DNA of 64,000 bases from Streptomyces iakyrus (GCF_000717055.1 NZ_JNXI01000006.1:124001-188000); one strand, 5' to 3'; positions 52,201 to 59,852 are shown, counted from the stretch's first letter. A program made the numbers and translations. Notes: a model not told the origin generated them from the letters alone.

Positions 52201-54083
52201 GCCCGGAGGAGATGGAGGATTTCCTCGCGGCTCGCCGCTCCGAGGGATACAGCGCCCGCATGAGCGCGGGCTACTGCTGGGATTGGTCGTCTGAGCCCAA
52301 GCCGGGGGACCCGCTTGCCTTGGACGTGGTGATCGGTGACTGGGCTCGTCCATGGAACCTCAGGGGCGATCGCTCTGTTTCCGGGGCACCGCCTGCCGCG
52401 CTGTGGGCCACCGATCCGGTCGGCTTCGGACAGGTGGGCAGCATCTACACGGCGCAGGGCTTCGAGTACGACTGGAGTGGAGTCGTCCTCGGCCCCGACA
52501 TGGTGTGGCGGGGGAGCCGTTTTGTCACGGACCGCACGTCGTCCAAGGACCCGGTATTCACCCGGTCCGTTTCGGACGCTGATACGGACCGGCTGATCCG
52601 CACCGCTTACAAGGTTCTGCTCACGCGCGGCTTGATAGGGACGGTCATCTACTCGACGGACGCTGAGACTCGCGCGCAGTTGCTCGAGCTGGGTGCACAG
52701 CCGTTGAATGAACATTCCAGTCGACCAGAGGAATCGGCCATCGCCGCCCTCGCGAATTGGCCGCACCGGCTCGCTGACCTCGGTCCTCGCATCACCGCCG
52801 GCTTCCATGAGAAAAAGGGCATTGCAGCGGGCTTCTTCGCGTGGAACCCCGGGCCGGTCGAGGGTTGGCAGGACGTCATCCTTCAGGGCTCGTTCATCAG
52901 CATGGCCACGCCGTTCCACAGGCAGCCGCCCGGGGGTGGAGCAAGAGGCGTGCGTGAGAACGAGAGCTGGAATCATCTGAGCCTTGCGGCGGACGCCGTG
53001 CCGCGCACGAACTACCGCCCTACCGGGTCCGCTGCGAGTCGTCTCGGCGCCCAGGACCGTTGGGTGGACTACGACCGGCTCCATCAGCTCCGGGGTGATT
53101 CGGCAGCTGTCCTGGCAGCGCACGCCGATGTCAGCGCGACTGATCCCGAATCTCAGGGAGGAGAGCGCGACAAGGCCGTCGAAGCTGTGCTCTTGGCGGC
53201 GAGCACGCGGCCGTGCTCGGAGTTCTATCGGGTGGCATGGCGAGCATTGGTCGCCTCCGACACGGAGCGGAGTCTGCATGCCGCGCTCGTGCCGCCAGGG
53301 GCGAACCACCTTCACACGCTGCGCACCTGTGCACTCAGGTCGCCGCGGCTCACGGTACTTACAGCCGGGTTCTTCGCCTCTCTTCCCCTGGACTACCACC
53401 TCCGCAGATCAGGCCGCGCCCACCTCGACGCCTCCGACGTCATGGACATGCCTGTGCCCTCACCGGGGCACCCCTTGGAATCAGCGCTTCTCCTGCGCAC
53501 ACTCCGGCTGAACTGCCAAACCAATGCCTATGCTCCCCTCTGGCAAGAGCTGTACGACCCCTCCTGGCGCCAGGATGGCTGGGCCGCCTCAGCTGTCTGG
53601 CCCAAGTCGATGCCTCCACTGACCGACGGTGTGGGCCCCACCTGGAACGGCGACACCCCACTCCGTACGGAGTTCGCCCGCCGGGCAGCCCTTGTCGAAG
53701 TTGATGCCCTCGTCGCAGTCTGGCTGGGTATCAGCGCGGACGAGGTCGTGGCCATGTATGACTCCAAGTTCCCCGTTCTCCAGCGAAACGAGGAGAGCAT
53801 GTGGTTCGACGCAATCGGTCGCCGTATCGCCAAGCAGCGCCACCAGCACGGATTTGACCAGCCCAAGGACGCCTGGAGGCAACTGAGTTCACATGAGGGA
53901 TTTCCGAGCGAATGCAATATTCCTGACGGATACGCCGGCCCTCTCTACCGAGCACACCGCAAGGACGAGATACGGGCAGCGCACGCGGAGTTCAGCCGCC
54001 GTCTGAATGAGATCGGTCGAAGTTCGGGTGAAACCCGGCACCTAGATGATCCACAAACTACTCGCTTCACGTCCGCGGAGTGA
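49206..54083 (+). CDS. vWA-PD-(D/E)XK nuclease-DUF2075 helicase with methyltransferase C-terminal region
   Basis: 1625 residues, apparently four parts. (1) ~155-500: SAV_2336-type vWA domain, MIDAS at LLIDDSPSM (~181) and VTFLLTDG. (2) ~570-735: PD-(D/E)XK-like nuclease, with PMSSFRVSVILAG and VLVDLKRW (~639). (3) ~790-1165: DUF2075/Schlafen-like helicase, Walker A VVTGGPGTGKSVIALQL (~812), Walker B VLICDEAHRIRE (~885), QGFEYDW and a VIYSTD end. (4) ~1185-1625: resembles the C-terminal part of Eco57I-type DNA methyltransferases (GFFAWNPGPVEGWQDVILQG, ALLLRTLRLNCQTNAYAPLW, RAALVEVDALVAVWLG), but no NPPY or SAM motif is present. Likely the effector of the ternary system. Part 4 may provide DNA recognition or be the product of a fusion. 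Start by ATGA coupling with MoxR. Confidence 0.78.
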   Translation: MIDRLRRILDGFGHPLGGEELLDVLLLARAMAASRKDVLDTTGTGAGKEADLQADDSLGPASDAEQMADPADSSGTGTEGAEKQQPETPSPGKRRMLFPDTRSHDPSTGSAAHSLRIPGPRSLQGANHVIRSLRPLREHREHPRHTVVDVEATVRLAAESDTFDVVLRPTRELRNTAVLLIDDSPSMRVWRSLLPEVGRLLERSGVFRTVEIRKVTPDELIRRHRVRSVGPSVTFLLTDGVHKAWTSSAMADAVAALGARGPVTVLTPLPQRLWRATGFQPLPHLLRATQRFPALRELSMLDPLTGERLELGPGRVPLPVVALSPSSLASWAQLMARPTGSQLIETAVLGSPGAVLPEEAVTAAESVPPDKLIAAFRGAFSPQAYSLAVRLSAITPLSPLLMQLVRTATLPEATSTHVAEVLLGGLLQRRDDMADAQELPETLRGHDLYTFRPGVRELLATGLSRAQTHEVTEAVGRALAPYLGRLPDFSVLVPDAAGTHTISQEALPFAALADPRTDSASSPTASNAADADNRAGETSAALGGAALFRAPARVVAADVLRGSLIQLLVEQHVSALGRQPTVAQVRAWEQDLPELAAALMDVGLGDVEMLIDYALPMSSFRVSVILAGLDPAHLAPSYVLVDLKRWTQATPDEDDPTLCYRDATSRPVLNPVERVRRYREYLIRVISTEPRHPERVSGVVYLPDATEAGVSRLREIEHDDRVHLFTGERRREFLDQLRMRFSDSHPGERAAEALLQATSVRSGRLMAVAAQEVRERQQFVLLDEQQVAYRLVLNAVEKAKHADRKEVVVVTGGPGTGKSVIALQLLGELYRRGVPVLHATGSQSFTKTLRKVAGARKREVQDLFKYFNSFMTAEKNTVGVLICDEAHRIRETSANRYTSAGHRTGRPQIDELIDVARVPVFFLDEHQAVRPGEMGTVAEITAAAKRKGLSVRVVPLEGQFRCGGSAAYLNWVVALLGLEPGGPVHWEPDGRMHLFVAESPEEMEDFLAARRSEGYSARMSAGYCWDWSSEPKPGDPLALDVVIGDWARPWNLRGDRSVSGAPPAALWATDPVGFGQVGSIYTAQGFEYDWSGVVLGPDMVWRGSRFVTDRTSSKDPVFTRSVSDADTDRLIRTAYKVLLTRGLIGTVIYSTDAETRAQLLELGAQPLNEHSSRPEESAIAALANWPHRLADLGPRITAGFHEKKGIAAGFFAWNPGPVEGWQDVILQGSFISMATPFHRQPPGGGARGVRENESWNHLSLAADAVPRTNYRPTGSAASRLGAQDRWVDYDRLHQLRGDSAAVLAAHADVSATDPESQGGERDKAVEAVLLAASTRPCSEFYRVAWRALVASDTERSLHAALVPPGANHLHTLRTCALRSPRLTVLTAGFFASLPLDYHLRRSGRAHLDASDVMDMPVPSPGHPLESALLLRTLRLNCQTNAYAPLWQELYDPSWRQDGWAASAVWPKSMPPLTDGVGPTWNGDTPLRTEFARRAALVEVDALVAVWLGISADEVVAMYDSKFPVLQRNEESMWFDAIGRRIAKQRHQHGFDQPKDAWRQLSSHEGFPSECNIPDGYAGPLYRAHRKDEIRAAHAEFSRRLNEIGRSSGETRHLDDPQTTRFTSAE

Positions 54084-54254
54084 AAGCTGCCTGGTTGGCT
54101 CAGGGACTATTCCCTGGAGCCCATCGGGCGCCCTGCGGCGAACCAGTAAACTGATCCGGAGCGATGAGATCGATCCACTGAGCATTTTCAGCGTGACCAC
54201 CTATCAGGTGACAGCTCCGGCGCCTCTGGCGTCAAGCACTTGCCGGGGAGGCGG

Positions 54255-54650
54255 TCAGTTGAAAGCATCGGTCATGCAGTCCACCCGGCAGTCGGCAGCC
54301 TCATAGCGCTGGCGGAGGGCGGCAGCTGCTTCTTCGCGCTCCACCAAGAGATACCCGTAGTGCTGGCGCGCCACCCTGGTCACGTCTCCGACCGTGACGA
54401 TGGCCGGTTCGCCGTGTGCGGCCCGTCGACGCGCTCCGGCGATTGCCATGTCCGCAGAGCGCAGCAGGTTTCTCGAACGATCCCGGATCACGGCTGCCTG
54501 GGCGCGTTTCGCAGAGAGGGGACGCAGGACACGTCCTCTCCAGACGTAGCCGACGGCGACAAGGATGAGACCGAGCGCTACGAACAGGAGTCCGCCTGGG
54601 GTGTGAGGCCGCATCTCTTCAGTCTTCACCACTCGCGTGGTGATCGTCAT
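54255..54650 (-). CDS. Small single-helix membrane protein
   Basis: A 131-residue product with one membrane helix near residues 20-40 (GGLLFVALGLILVAVGYVWR) and a basic cytoplasmic part (PLSAKRAQAAVIRDRSRNLL) ending in Cys-containing DCRVDCMTDAFN. The ATG has no good ribosome site. The open frame runs further upstream but over transposase sequence. Convergent with the big effector gene; the ~170 bases between them contain no gene. Function unknown. Confidence 0.5.
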   Translation of the reverse strand: MTITTRVVKTEEMRPHTPGGLLFVALGLILVAVGYVWRGRVLRPLSAKRAQAAVIRDRSRNLLRSADMAIAGARRRAAHGEPAIVTVGDVTRVARQHYGYLLVEREEAAAALRQRYEAADCRVDCMTDAFN

Positions 54651-54763
54651 GCTCGCGTCGGCAGCAGATGTCGGAGCGACTTGGTGACAGTGAGCCCTTG
54701 CGCAACGCACGAGGCTCCCCTGCCGTTGAGGGAGGTGTTCGAAGTCGCAACCCACACGCCCAG

Positions 54764-55559
54764 GAGCCGCGTCGGTTCCGTATTCTGCGCACTCGACCTG
54801 CCTCACGCCCTGGTCGAGCGGGTCACCATGCTCATCGTCACCCGCGAGGGTGACCGCCGCTGCAAGCTCCACCGCACAGCGTGCCCTGGTCGGCCTGGTG
54901 CACCTGCGCCGGCACGACACTCTCGCCCAGCTCGCTGCCGGGTTCGGCCTCTCCGTCGGCACCGCCCACGCCTACACGACAGCCGTCGTCGACCTGCTCG
55001 CCGACCGGGCTCCCGGCCTGCTGCGTGCTTTGCGCGAGACGGACCCGGACTACGTCCTGCTCCACGGCACCCTTGCCGAGTGACAGCCGGGCCGACTACT
55101 CCCACAAGCACCGGCGACACGGGGTGAACGTGCAGGTGGGGACCGCCCCGCCGGGCGGCTGCTGTGGATCTCGCCGACGATGCCCTGCCGCGCGCACGAT
55201 CTCACTGCGGCCTGCGCCCACCGGATCATCCGGATCTGTGAACGCCAGGGCGTCCCGATCCTCACCGACCGCGCCTGCACGGGAGCCGGCCCATGGGTGA
55301 CAACACCCCTCAGACGGCCGCCGGGCCGTGACCTCACACCGACCCAGCAAACCATCAGCCGAGCGCTGGCAGGGCACGGGCACCGGTCGAACGCGGCGTT
55401 GCACGACTGAAGTCCTGGCGGACCTTCCGCAAGTCCCGGGGCAGTCCGAATCGAATGTCGTCAATCTCCGCGGCCGTGCTCACTCTGGAGCGGCAACGCT
55501 GCAAGACCTCACTGACAAGGGCGCGATTCGAGAAGGATAACGCTCGGTTGACGCTCTGA
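54764..55559 (+). pseudogene. Decayed IS transposase (DDE superfamily, Tnp_4-like)
   Basis: Transposase sequence can be followed through four frame changes: [20 protein letters not shown] and [11 protein letters not shown]; then [20 protein letters not shown] and a helix-turn-helix region; then RADYSHKHRRHGVNVQV; then GRLLWISPTMPCRAHDLTAA and ICERQGVPILTD; and last VERGVARLKSWRTFRKSRGS ending in a Leu-Glu-Arg-Gln-Arg tail. The order and content match actinobacterial IS elements with a DDE_Tnp_4 core. The catalytic region is damaged (the expected ADxAYQG reads TDRACTG). Its final TGA falls inside the TTGACGCTC repeat of attachment copy 3. Confidence 0.8.
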
Positions 55560-55697
55560 GCGCCTGGAAGATGAAGTCCAGACCGCCGCACACATGTGGC
55601 TCGGTACGTCTCCCGATCTTTGTGGGGCGACATCTTTGCGATGACGCACCGTATTGAGTGCGTTGCCATCCTCGAACCGGCCGCCAAGGCCTCCTGA
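55538..55697. other. Attachment-site copy 3 (repeat pair plus TrmA-like gene 3' end)
   Basis: TAACGCT and TGACGCT lie 11 bases apart, followed after ~83 bases by CGATGACGCA and a frame DIFAMTHRIECVAILEPAAK ending AS and stop. The last bases (AAGGCCTCCTGACC) are closest to copy 1. There is no start codon. It is the inferred attR of island 2 and probably the original chromosomal end of the methyltransferase gene. Confidence 0.65.
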
Positions 55698-55717
55698 CCG
55701 GCGGTGTCGGCGGACGA

Positions 55718-56173
55718 TCAGCAGCAGCCGCCGGCGGCGGGTTCCCTGACGTCGGCCGTTGCCGGGTCGGTGCAGCAGGGGCTGCCTTGCTGCTTGGCCA
55801 GGGCGCCGGCGTCCGCCTTGACCACGTACACCTCCCAGGGTTCCCGGCCGGGGCCGTGTACCCAGACCTTGTCCTGAAGGGCATAGCAACAGGTGGTGTC
55901 GTCCTCCTCGGTGGTGGCCAGGCCGGCCTCGCTCAGGCGGGTGGTGGCGGCGTGGACGGCCTCGGTCGAATCGACTTCGACGCCGAGGTGGTCCAGGCGG
56001 GTGTCAGCGTCTGCCTTGCCCTCGATCAGCACGAGCTTGAGCGGGGGCTCGACGATGGCGAAGTTGGCGTATCCGTCACGGAGTTTGGCGGGCTCGGTGC
56101 CGAACAGCTTGCTGTAGAAGGCGATGGACGCGTCGAGGTCCGCGACGCGGAGGGCCAGTTGAACGCGGGACAT
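55718..56173 (-). CDS. arsI: ArsI/CadI-type dioxygenase (C-As lyase family)
   Basis: A 151-residue vicinal-oxygen-chelate protein. Metal ligands are suggested by LDHLGVEVD (His) and EPWEVYVVKAD (Glu). A vicinal Cys pair in DTTCCYALQDK and further Cys pairs at the C-terminus (SPCC, GGCC) match ArsI/CadI proteins, which bind trivalent organoarsenicals or cadmium and cleave the C-As bond. It begins 20 bases before attachment copy 3 and follows the flavoprotein gene on the same strand, 33 bases apart, so the two are co-transcribed under the upstream ArsR. Confidence 0.85.
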   Translation of the reverse strand: MSRVQLALRVADLDASIAFYSKLFGTEPAKLRDGYANFAIVEPPLKLVLIEGKADADTRLDHLGVEVDSTEAVHAATTRLSEAGLATTEEDDTTCCYALQDKVWVHGPGREPWEVYVVKADAGALAKQQGSPCCTDPATADVREPAAGGCC

Positions 56174-56205
56174 GGTGTACCTCCTGCTCGATGGGTGGTT
56201 GTGGG

Positions 56206-57570
56206 TCAGCAACTGCTGGAGGTGGTTGCGCGTCCGGTGCCGATCTGCAGGGTCGCCGGGGCGCCGCAGCATCCGCCGCCCTGGCCGTTCTGGGCCGTGT
56301 CGGGTTCGTCGTACAGGCCGGCGCCGCCGCACACGCCGGTCTCCGGCAGGGTCAGCTCGACGCGTTCGGCGGCCTCGCGGTCGCCGGCGATCGCGGCGCT
56401 GATGGAGCGGACCTGCTCGTAGCCGGTCATGGCCAGGAACGTGGGGGCGCGGCCGTAGGACTTCATGCCGACCAGGTAGACGCCCTGCTCCGGGTGGGAG
56501 AGCTCGTTCACGCCGTGCGGGTAGACGGTGCCGCAGGAGTGCACGTTCGGGTCGATCAGGGGAGCCAGGGCGGTGGGCGCCTGTAGACGCTCGTCCAGTC
56601 CGAGACGGACCTCGGAAAGGAAGGACAGGTCGGGGCGGAAGCCGGTCAGCACGATGACCTCGTCGACCGGGTCCAGACGGCGGCCGTCCTCGGCGACCAG
56701 GACCAACTGGTTACCGTCGCGGTCCACAGAGGCTGTTCGGAAGCCGGTGACCGCGCTCGCGTGGCCGTCTTCCACTGCGGCCTTGGCGCGCAGGCCCAGG
56801 GCGCCACGTGCGGGCAGCTCGTCGGCCTCGCCGCCGCCGAAGGTGTCGGCGCCGATGCCGCGTCGCAGGATCCACGTTGTATGCGTGCCCTGTTCCTCCT
56901 TGGCCAGGCCGGCGAGGGAGGCCAGCGCGGTGAAGGCCGAGGCGCCGGAGCCGATGACCGCGGTGCGCCTGCCCGCGTGGCGGGCACGGACGGCCGGGTC
57001 CTTGAGGTCCGGGACGCGGTAGGAGACGTGGTCGGTGGCGGTCTTCTCGCCGAGGGCGGGCAGGCCGTCGGCGCCCATCGGACCGGGGGTGGACCAGGTG
57101 CCGGACGCATCGATCACGGCGCGGGCCGTGATCCGCTCCTCGTGGCCGTCCGCCCCCAGGACATGGATGGTGAAGGGCTGCTCGTCGCGATCGGCGTCGA
57201 CGATGCGGTCGCGGCCCGCGCGGGCGACACCGGTCACTCTGACGCCGTAGCGAACCTTGTCGCCGAGGGCGGCGGCGAGCGGTTGCAGGTACTGCTCGGC
57301 CCAGTCGCCGCCGGTCGGGTAGGCGGAGCCGTCGGGGCGCACCCAGCCGGTGGGGGCGAGGAGCTTCTCGGCGGCCGGGTCGGTGACCTCGGCCCAGGGT
57401 GAGAACAGCCGCACGTGTGCCCAGTCGCGCACGGCGGTGCCCGCGGACGGTCCGGCTTCGAGAACCAGGGGTTCGATGCCGCGTTCGACGAGGTGGGCGG
57501 CGGCGGCCAGGCCGATCGGACCGGCACCGATGACCGCGACGGGCAGCCGGCCGGAGTTGGACGCGTTCAC
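56206..57570 (-). CDS. FAD/NAD(P)-dependent flavoprotein of the ars cluster (ArsO-like)
   Basis: A 454-residue protein with two dinucleotide-binding motifs, VAVIGAGPIGLAAAAHLVER near 10 and TAVIGSGASAFTALASLAGL near 210, as in flavin-containing monooxygenases/thioredoxin-reductase-like enzymes. The C-terminal GGGCCGAP and terminal Cys are unusual extras and may bind metal. Genes of this type lie in Streptomyces arsenic clusters and are called arsO; the reaction is not settled. GTG start with AAAGGGGAG upstream. Palindromic ArsR-type sites precede it. Confidence 0.75.
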   Translation of the reverse strand: MNASNSGRLPVAVIGAGPIGLAAAAHLVERGIEPLVLEAGPSAGTAVRDWAHVRLFSPWAEVTDPAAEKLLAPTGWVRPDGSAYPTGGDWAEQYLQPLAAALGDKVRYGVRVTGVARAGRDRIVDADRDEQPFTIHVLGADGHEERITARAVIDASGTWSTPGPMGADGLPALGEKTATDHVSYRVPDLKDPAVRARHAGRRTAVIGSGASAFTALASLAGLAKEEQGTHTTWILRRGIGADTFGGGEADELPARGALGLRAKAAVEDGHASAVTGFRTASVDRDGNQLVLVAEDGRRLDPVDEVIVLTGFRPDLSFLSEVRLGLDERLQAPTALAPLIDPNVHSCGTVYPHGVNELSHPEQGVYLVGMKSYGRAPTFLAMTGYEQVRSISAAIAGDREAAERVELTLPETGVCGGAGLYDEPDTAQNGQGGGCCGAPATLQIGTGRATTSSSC

Positions 57571-57586
57571 GAGACTCCCCTTTGTT

Positions 57587-57743
57587 TCGACAAGTGTCGA
57601 TGGCTTACGCAGCCAGCATGGCAGCTGCTTCGATGAACGTCAACATAGACATCTATCGAATCAAGGGGCCATGCCGGTTTTCGCTGGACGGAGGCGTCGT
57701 TCGCCCACTGGTTCGATGTATGTCAACATAGATGCATGTCGAA
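57587..57743. promoter_or_regulatory. Divergent ars promoter region with operator repeats
   Basis: TCGACA-AG-TGTCGA is a perfect palindrome 17 bases from the flavoprotein start. GTCAACATAGA occurs twice in the same orientation, at 57639 (followed by CATCTATCGAA) and at 57722 (followed by TGCATGTCGAA, overlapping the arsR start codon). The second position would let ArsR block its own, probably leaderless, transcript. Confidence 0.55.
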
Positions 57744-58113
57744 TACGAGCGTGCTGCCGCTGATCGAGGCCGAAGGTTCCGAGGCTGTGGCGCCGTGCTG
57801 CCCGCCGCTCACCGAGCGCCCGTTCACCGCCGAGGAGGCCGAGACGGCCGCGCGGATGTTCAAGGCGCTCGGCGACCCGGTGCGGCTGCGGCTGTTCTCG
57901 GCGGTGGCCTCGCATGCGGCCGGTGAGGCGTGCGTCTGCGACATCTCCGACGTGGGCGTATCCCAGCCGACGGTGTCCCACCACTTGAAGAAGCTCAAGG
58001 AAGCCGGGCTGCTGGCCTCCGAGCGGCGCGGCACCTGGGTGTACTACCGGGTGGAGCCCTCGGTGCTGGCGGCCATGGGCAAGCTGCTCACCATGGCTCC
58101 GGCTACTGCCTGA
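57736..58113 (+). CDS. arsR: ArsR/SmtB-family metalloregulator
   Basis: A 125-residue repressor. Winged helix-turn-helix: MFKALGDPVRLRLFSAVASH, SQPTVSHHLKKLKEAGLLAS and TWVYYRVEPS. The metal site is ACVCDIS (the CVCD box of ArsR) at about residue 58, and an N-terminal CC pair may take part. Arsenite binding should release it from the palindromes between it and the divergent flavoprotein gene. No ribosome site is seen, so a leaderless start is likely. An overlapping ATG four bases earlier is in the wrong frame. Confidence 0.9.
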   Translation: MSNTSVLPLIEAEGSEAVAPCCPPLTERPFTAEEAETAARMFKALGDPVRLRLFSAVASHAAGEACVCDISDVGVSQPTVSHHLKKLKEAGLLASERRGTWVYYRVEPSVLAAMGKLLTMAPATA

Positions 58114-58229
58114 CCGTCCCTGCGTCTCGGGCTGGGCAGGCCGGACGGTGCGGGTCTGGATGCCCGATTCCGCCCGGGTCCGCTTGGAGATGCCGCCGTC
58201 GGTGGCGCAGACAGTGGCTCCGCCGAGCT

Positions 58230-59345
58230 TCACCTCTCCCGCGGCATGGCCGTAGGCCGCTGGCCGGTGCTGAACTTGCGTCGCCAGGCCAGCGATACGT
58301 ACACGAGCGCCACCAGGACCGGCACCTCGATCAGCGGGCCGACCACGCCCGACAGTGCCTGACCCGAGGTGACCCCGAAGGTGGCGATGGCGACCGCGAT
58401 GGCCAGCTCGAAGTTGTTGCCGGCCGCGGTGAAGGCGAGGGTCGCTGTCCGGTCATAGGCCAGACCGATGACCTTGCCGAGGGCGAACGTGCCGAACCAC
58501 ATGACCGCGAAGTACACCAGCAGCGGCAGCGCGATGCGGGCCACGTCGAAGGGCTGCGAGGTGATGGTCTTCCCCTGCAGGGCGAAGAGGATGACGATCG
58601 TGAAGAGCAGGCCGTAGAGCGCCCACGGGCCGATCTTCGGCAGGAAGCCGGACTCGTACTTTTCGCGGCCGAGCCTCTGTTCGCCGATGCGGCGGGTGAG
58701 GAAGCCGGCCAGCAACGGGATGCCGAGGAAGATGACCACGTTCAGCGCGATCTTCCCCATGGAGATGTCCAGGTGCTCGCCGTCGCCCAGGTGCAGCCAG
58801 CCGGGCAGCAGGTCGAGGTAGAACCAGCCGAGCAGGCCGAAGGCCAGGACCTGGAAGACCGAGTTCAGTGCCACCAGTACGGCAGCCGCCTCGCGGTCGC
58901 CGCAGGCCAGGTCGTTCCAGATGATGACCATGGCGATGCAGCGGGCGAGGCCGACGATGATCAGGCCGGTGCGGTACTCGGGCAGGTCCGGCAGGAAGAT
59001 CCAGGCCAGCGCGAACATCACGGCCGGGCCGACGATCCAGTTGATGACCAGCGACGAGACCATGAGCTTCTTGTCACCGGTGACGGCGTCGAGTTTGTCG
59101 TAGCGGACCTTGGCCAGGACCGGGTACATCATGATCAGCAGGCCGATGGCGATGGGCACGGAGATGCCGCCGATCTCGACCTTCGCCAGGGCGTCGTTCA
59201 TGCCGGGGACGACGCGGCCGAGACCGAGGCCGATGACCATGGCGAGCAGGATCCAGACGGCGAGGAAACGGTCGAGCGTCGACAGCTTCGCGACCACCGA
59301 GGAATCCTCGGCGGGGGACGTCGCGGATGCTTCGGTGCGGGTCAC
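58230..59345 (-). CDS. acr3: ACR3-family arsenite efflux transporter
   Basis: A 371-residue, ten-helix membrane protein that exports arsenite. The conserved TM4 motif GLARCIAMVIIWNDLACGD contains the essential Cys, and NNFELAIAVA contains the conserved Glu of TM9. The GTG start overlaps the stop of the second ArsR gene (GTGA), so the pair is an autoregulated operon. An open frame continues far upstream but only over the ArsR gene. Confidence 0.92.
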   Translation of the reverse strand: MTRTEASATSPAEDSSVVAKLSTLDRFLAVWILLAMVIGLGLGRVVPGMNDALAKVEIGGISVPIAIGLLIMMYPVLAKVRYDKLDAVTGDKKLMVSSLVINWIVGPAVMFALAWIFLPDLPEYRTGLIIVGLARCIAMVIIWNDLACGDREAAAVLVALNSVFQVLAFGLLGWFYLDLLPGWLHLGDGEHLDISMGKIALNVVIFLGIPLLAGFLTRRIGEQRLGREKYESGFLPKIGPWALYGLLFTIVILFALQGKTITSQPFDVARIALPLLVYFAVMWFGTFALGKVIGLAYDRTATLAFTAAGNNFELAIAVAIATFGVTSGQALSGVVGPLIEVPVLVALVYVSLAWRRKFSTGQRPTAMPRER

Positions 59346-59650
59346 GGGCAGGCCCTCTTGTTGTCGGCGGCAGCGCGGGCGGACTCGGCCAGGTCGGCGA
59401 GCCGACCCGCGAGCGAGGCGATGACGTCGGGCTTGAGCCGGTAGTAGGTGAACCGGCCGCACGGCTCCGTCTCCACGACTCCGGCCTCGCGCAGCACCTT
59501 CAGGTGGTTGGAGAGGTTGGTCTGCCGGGCGCCGGTCTCCTCCACCAGGTGGGTGGTGCACAGCGTCTCTTTGGCCAGCAAGGTCACGATGCGAAGCCTG
59601 AGCGGGTCGGCCAGAACCCGGATCAGATCAGTGTCGACTGACGTCAGCAT
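59342..59650 (-). CDS. arsR: Second ArsR-family regulator, upstream of acr3
   Basis: A 102-residue winged-helix repressor: IRVLADPLRLRIVTLLAKET, TNLSNHLKVLREAGVVETEP and CGRFTYYRLKP. It lacks the CVCD box; Cys in TLCTTH and EPCGRF could form a different arsenite site. GCTGATAC occurs twice within 60 bases upstream and may be its operator. Co-translated with acr3. The ~200 bases to the divergent arsC gene hold both promoters and some coding-like sequence without a start. Confidence 0.88.
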   Translation of the reverse strand: MLTSVDTDLIRVLADPLRLRIVTLLAKETLCTTHLVEETGARQTNLSNHLKVLREAGVVETEPCGRFTYYRLKPDVIASLAGRLADLAESARAAADNKRACP

Positions 59651-59852
59651 GGGCTGATACTGTCACATCACTCCGAGCTGATACCAGCCGGGGTTGATGC
59701 ACGGGATCTGCGTCTCCGCGCCCCAGCATGGGATGTGGTCCGCTGCATCCGCGACGGGATCGACGCCCGCATCACCGAACTGCTCGCCCTCTGCCGACCG
59801 CCCGGCTCCGCACCCCCCGCCACCGCAAGCACCAGTGACAAAGGAAGAACCG

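Noticed and set aside
51198..53399. 733-codon minus-strand frame opposite the large effector
   Set aside because: Antisense shadow of the helicase/methyltransferase-like region, with Arg/Pro-rich translation and no motifs.
49206..54083. Active Eco57I-type methyltransferase
   Set aside because: Only the C-terminal part is recognisable; no SAM-binding loop or NPPY motif is present.
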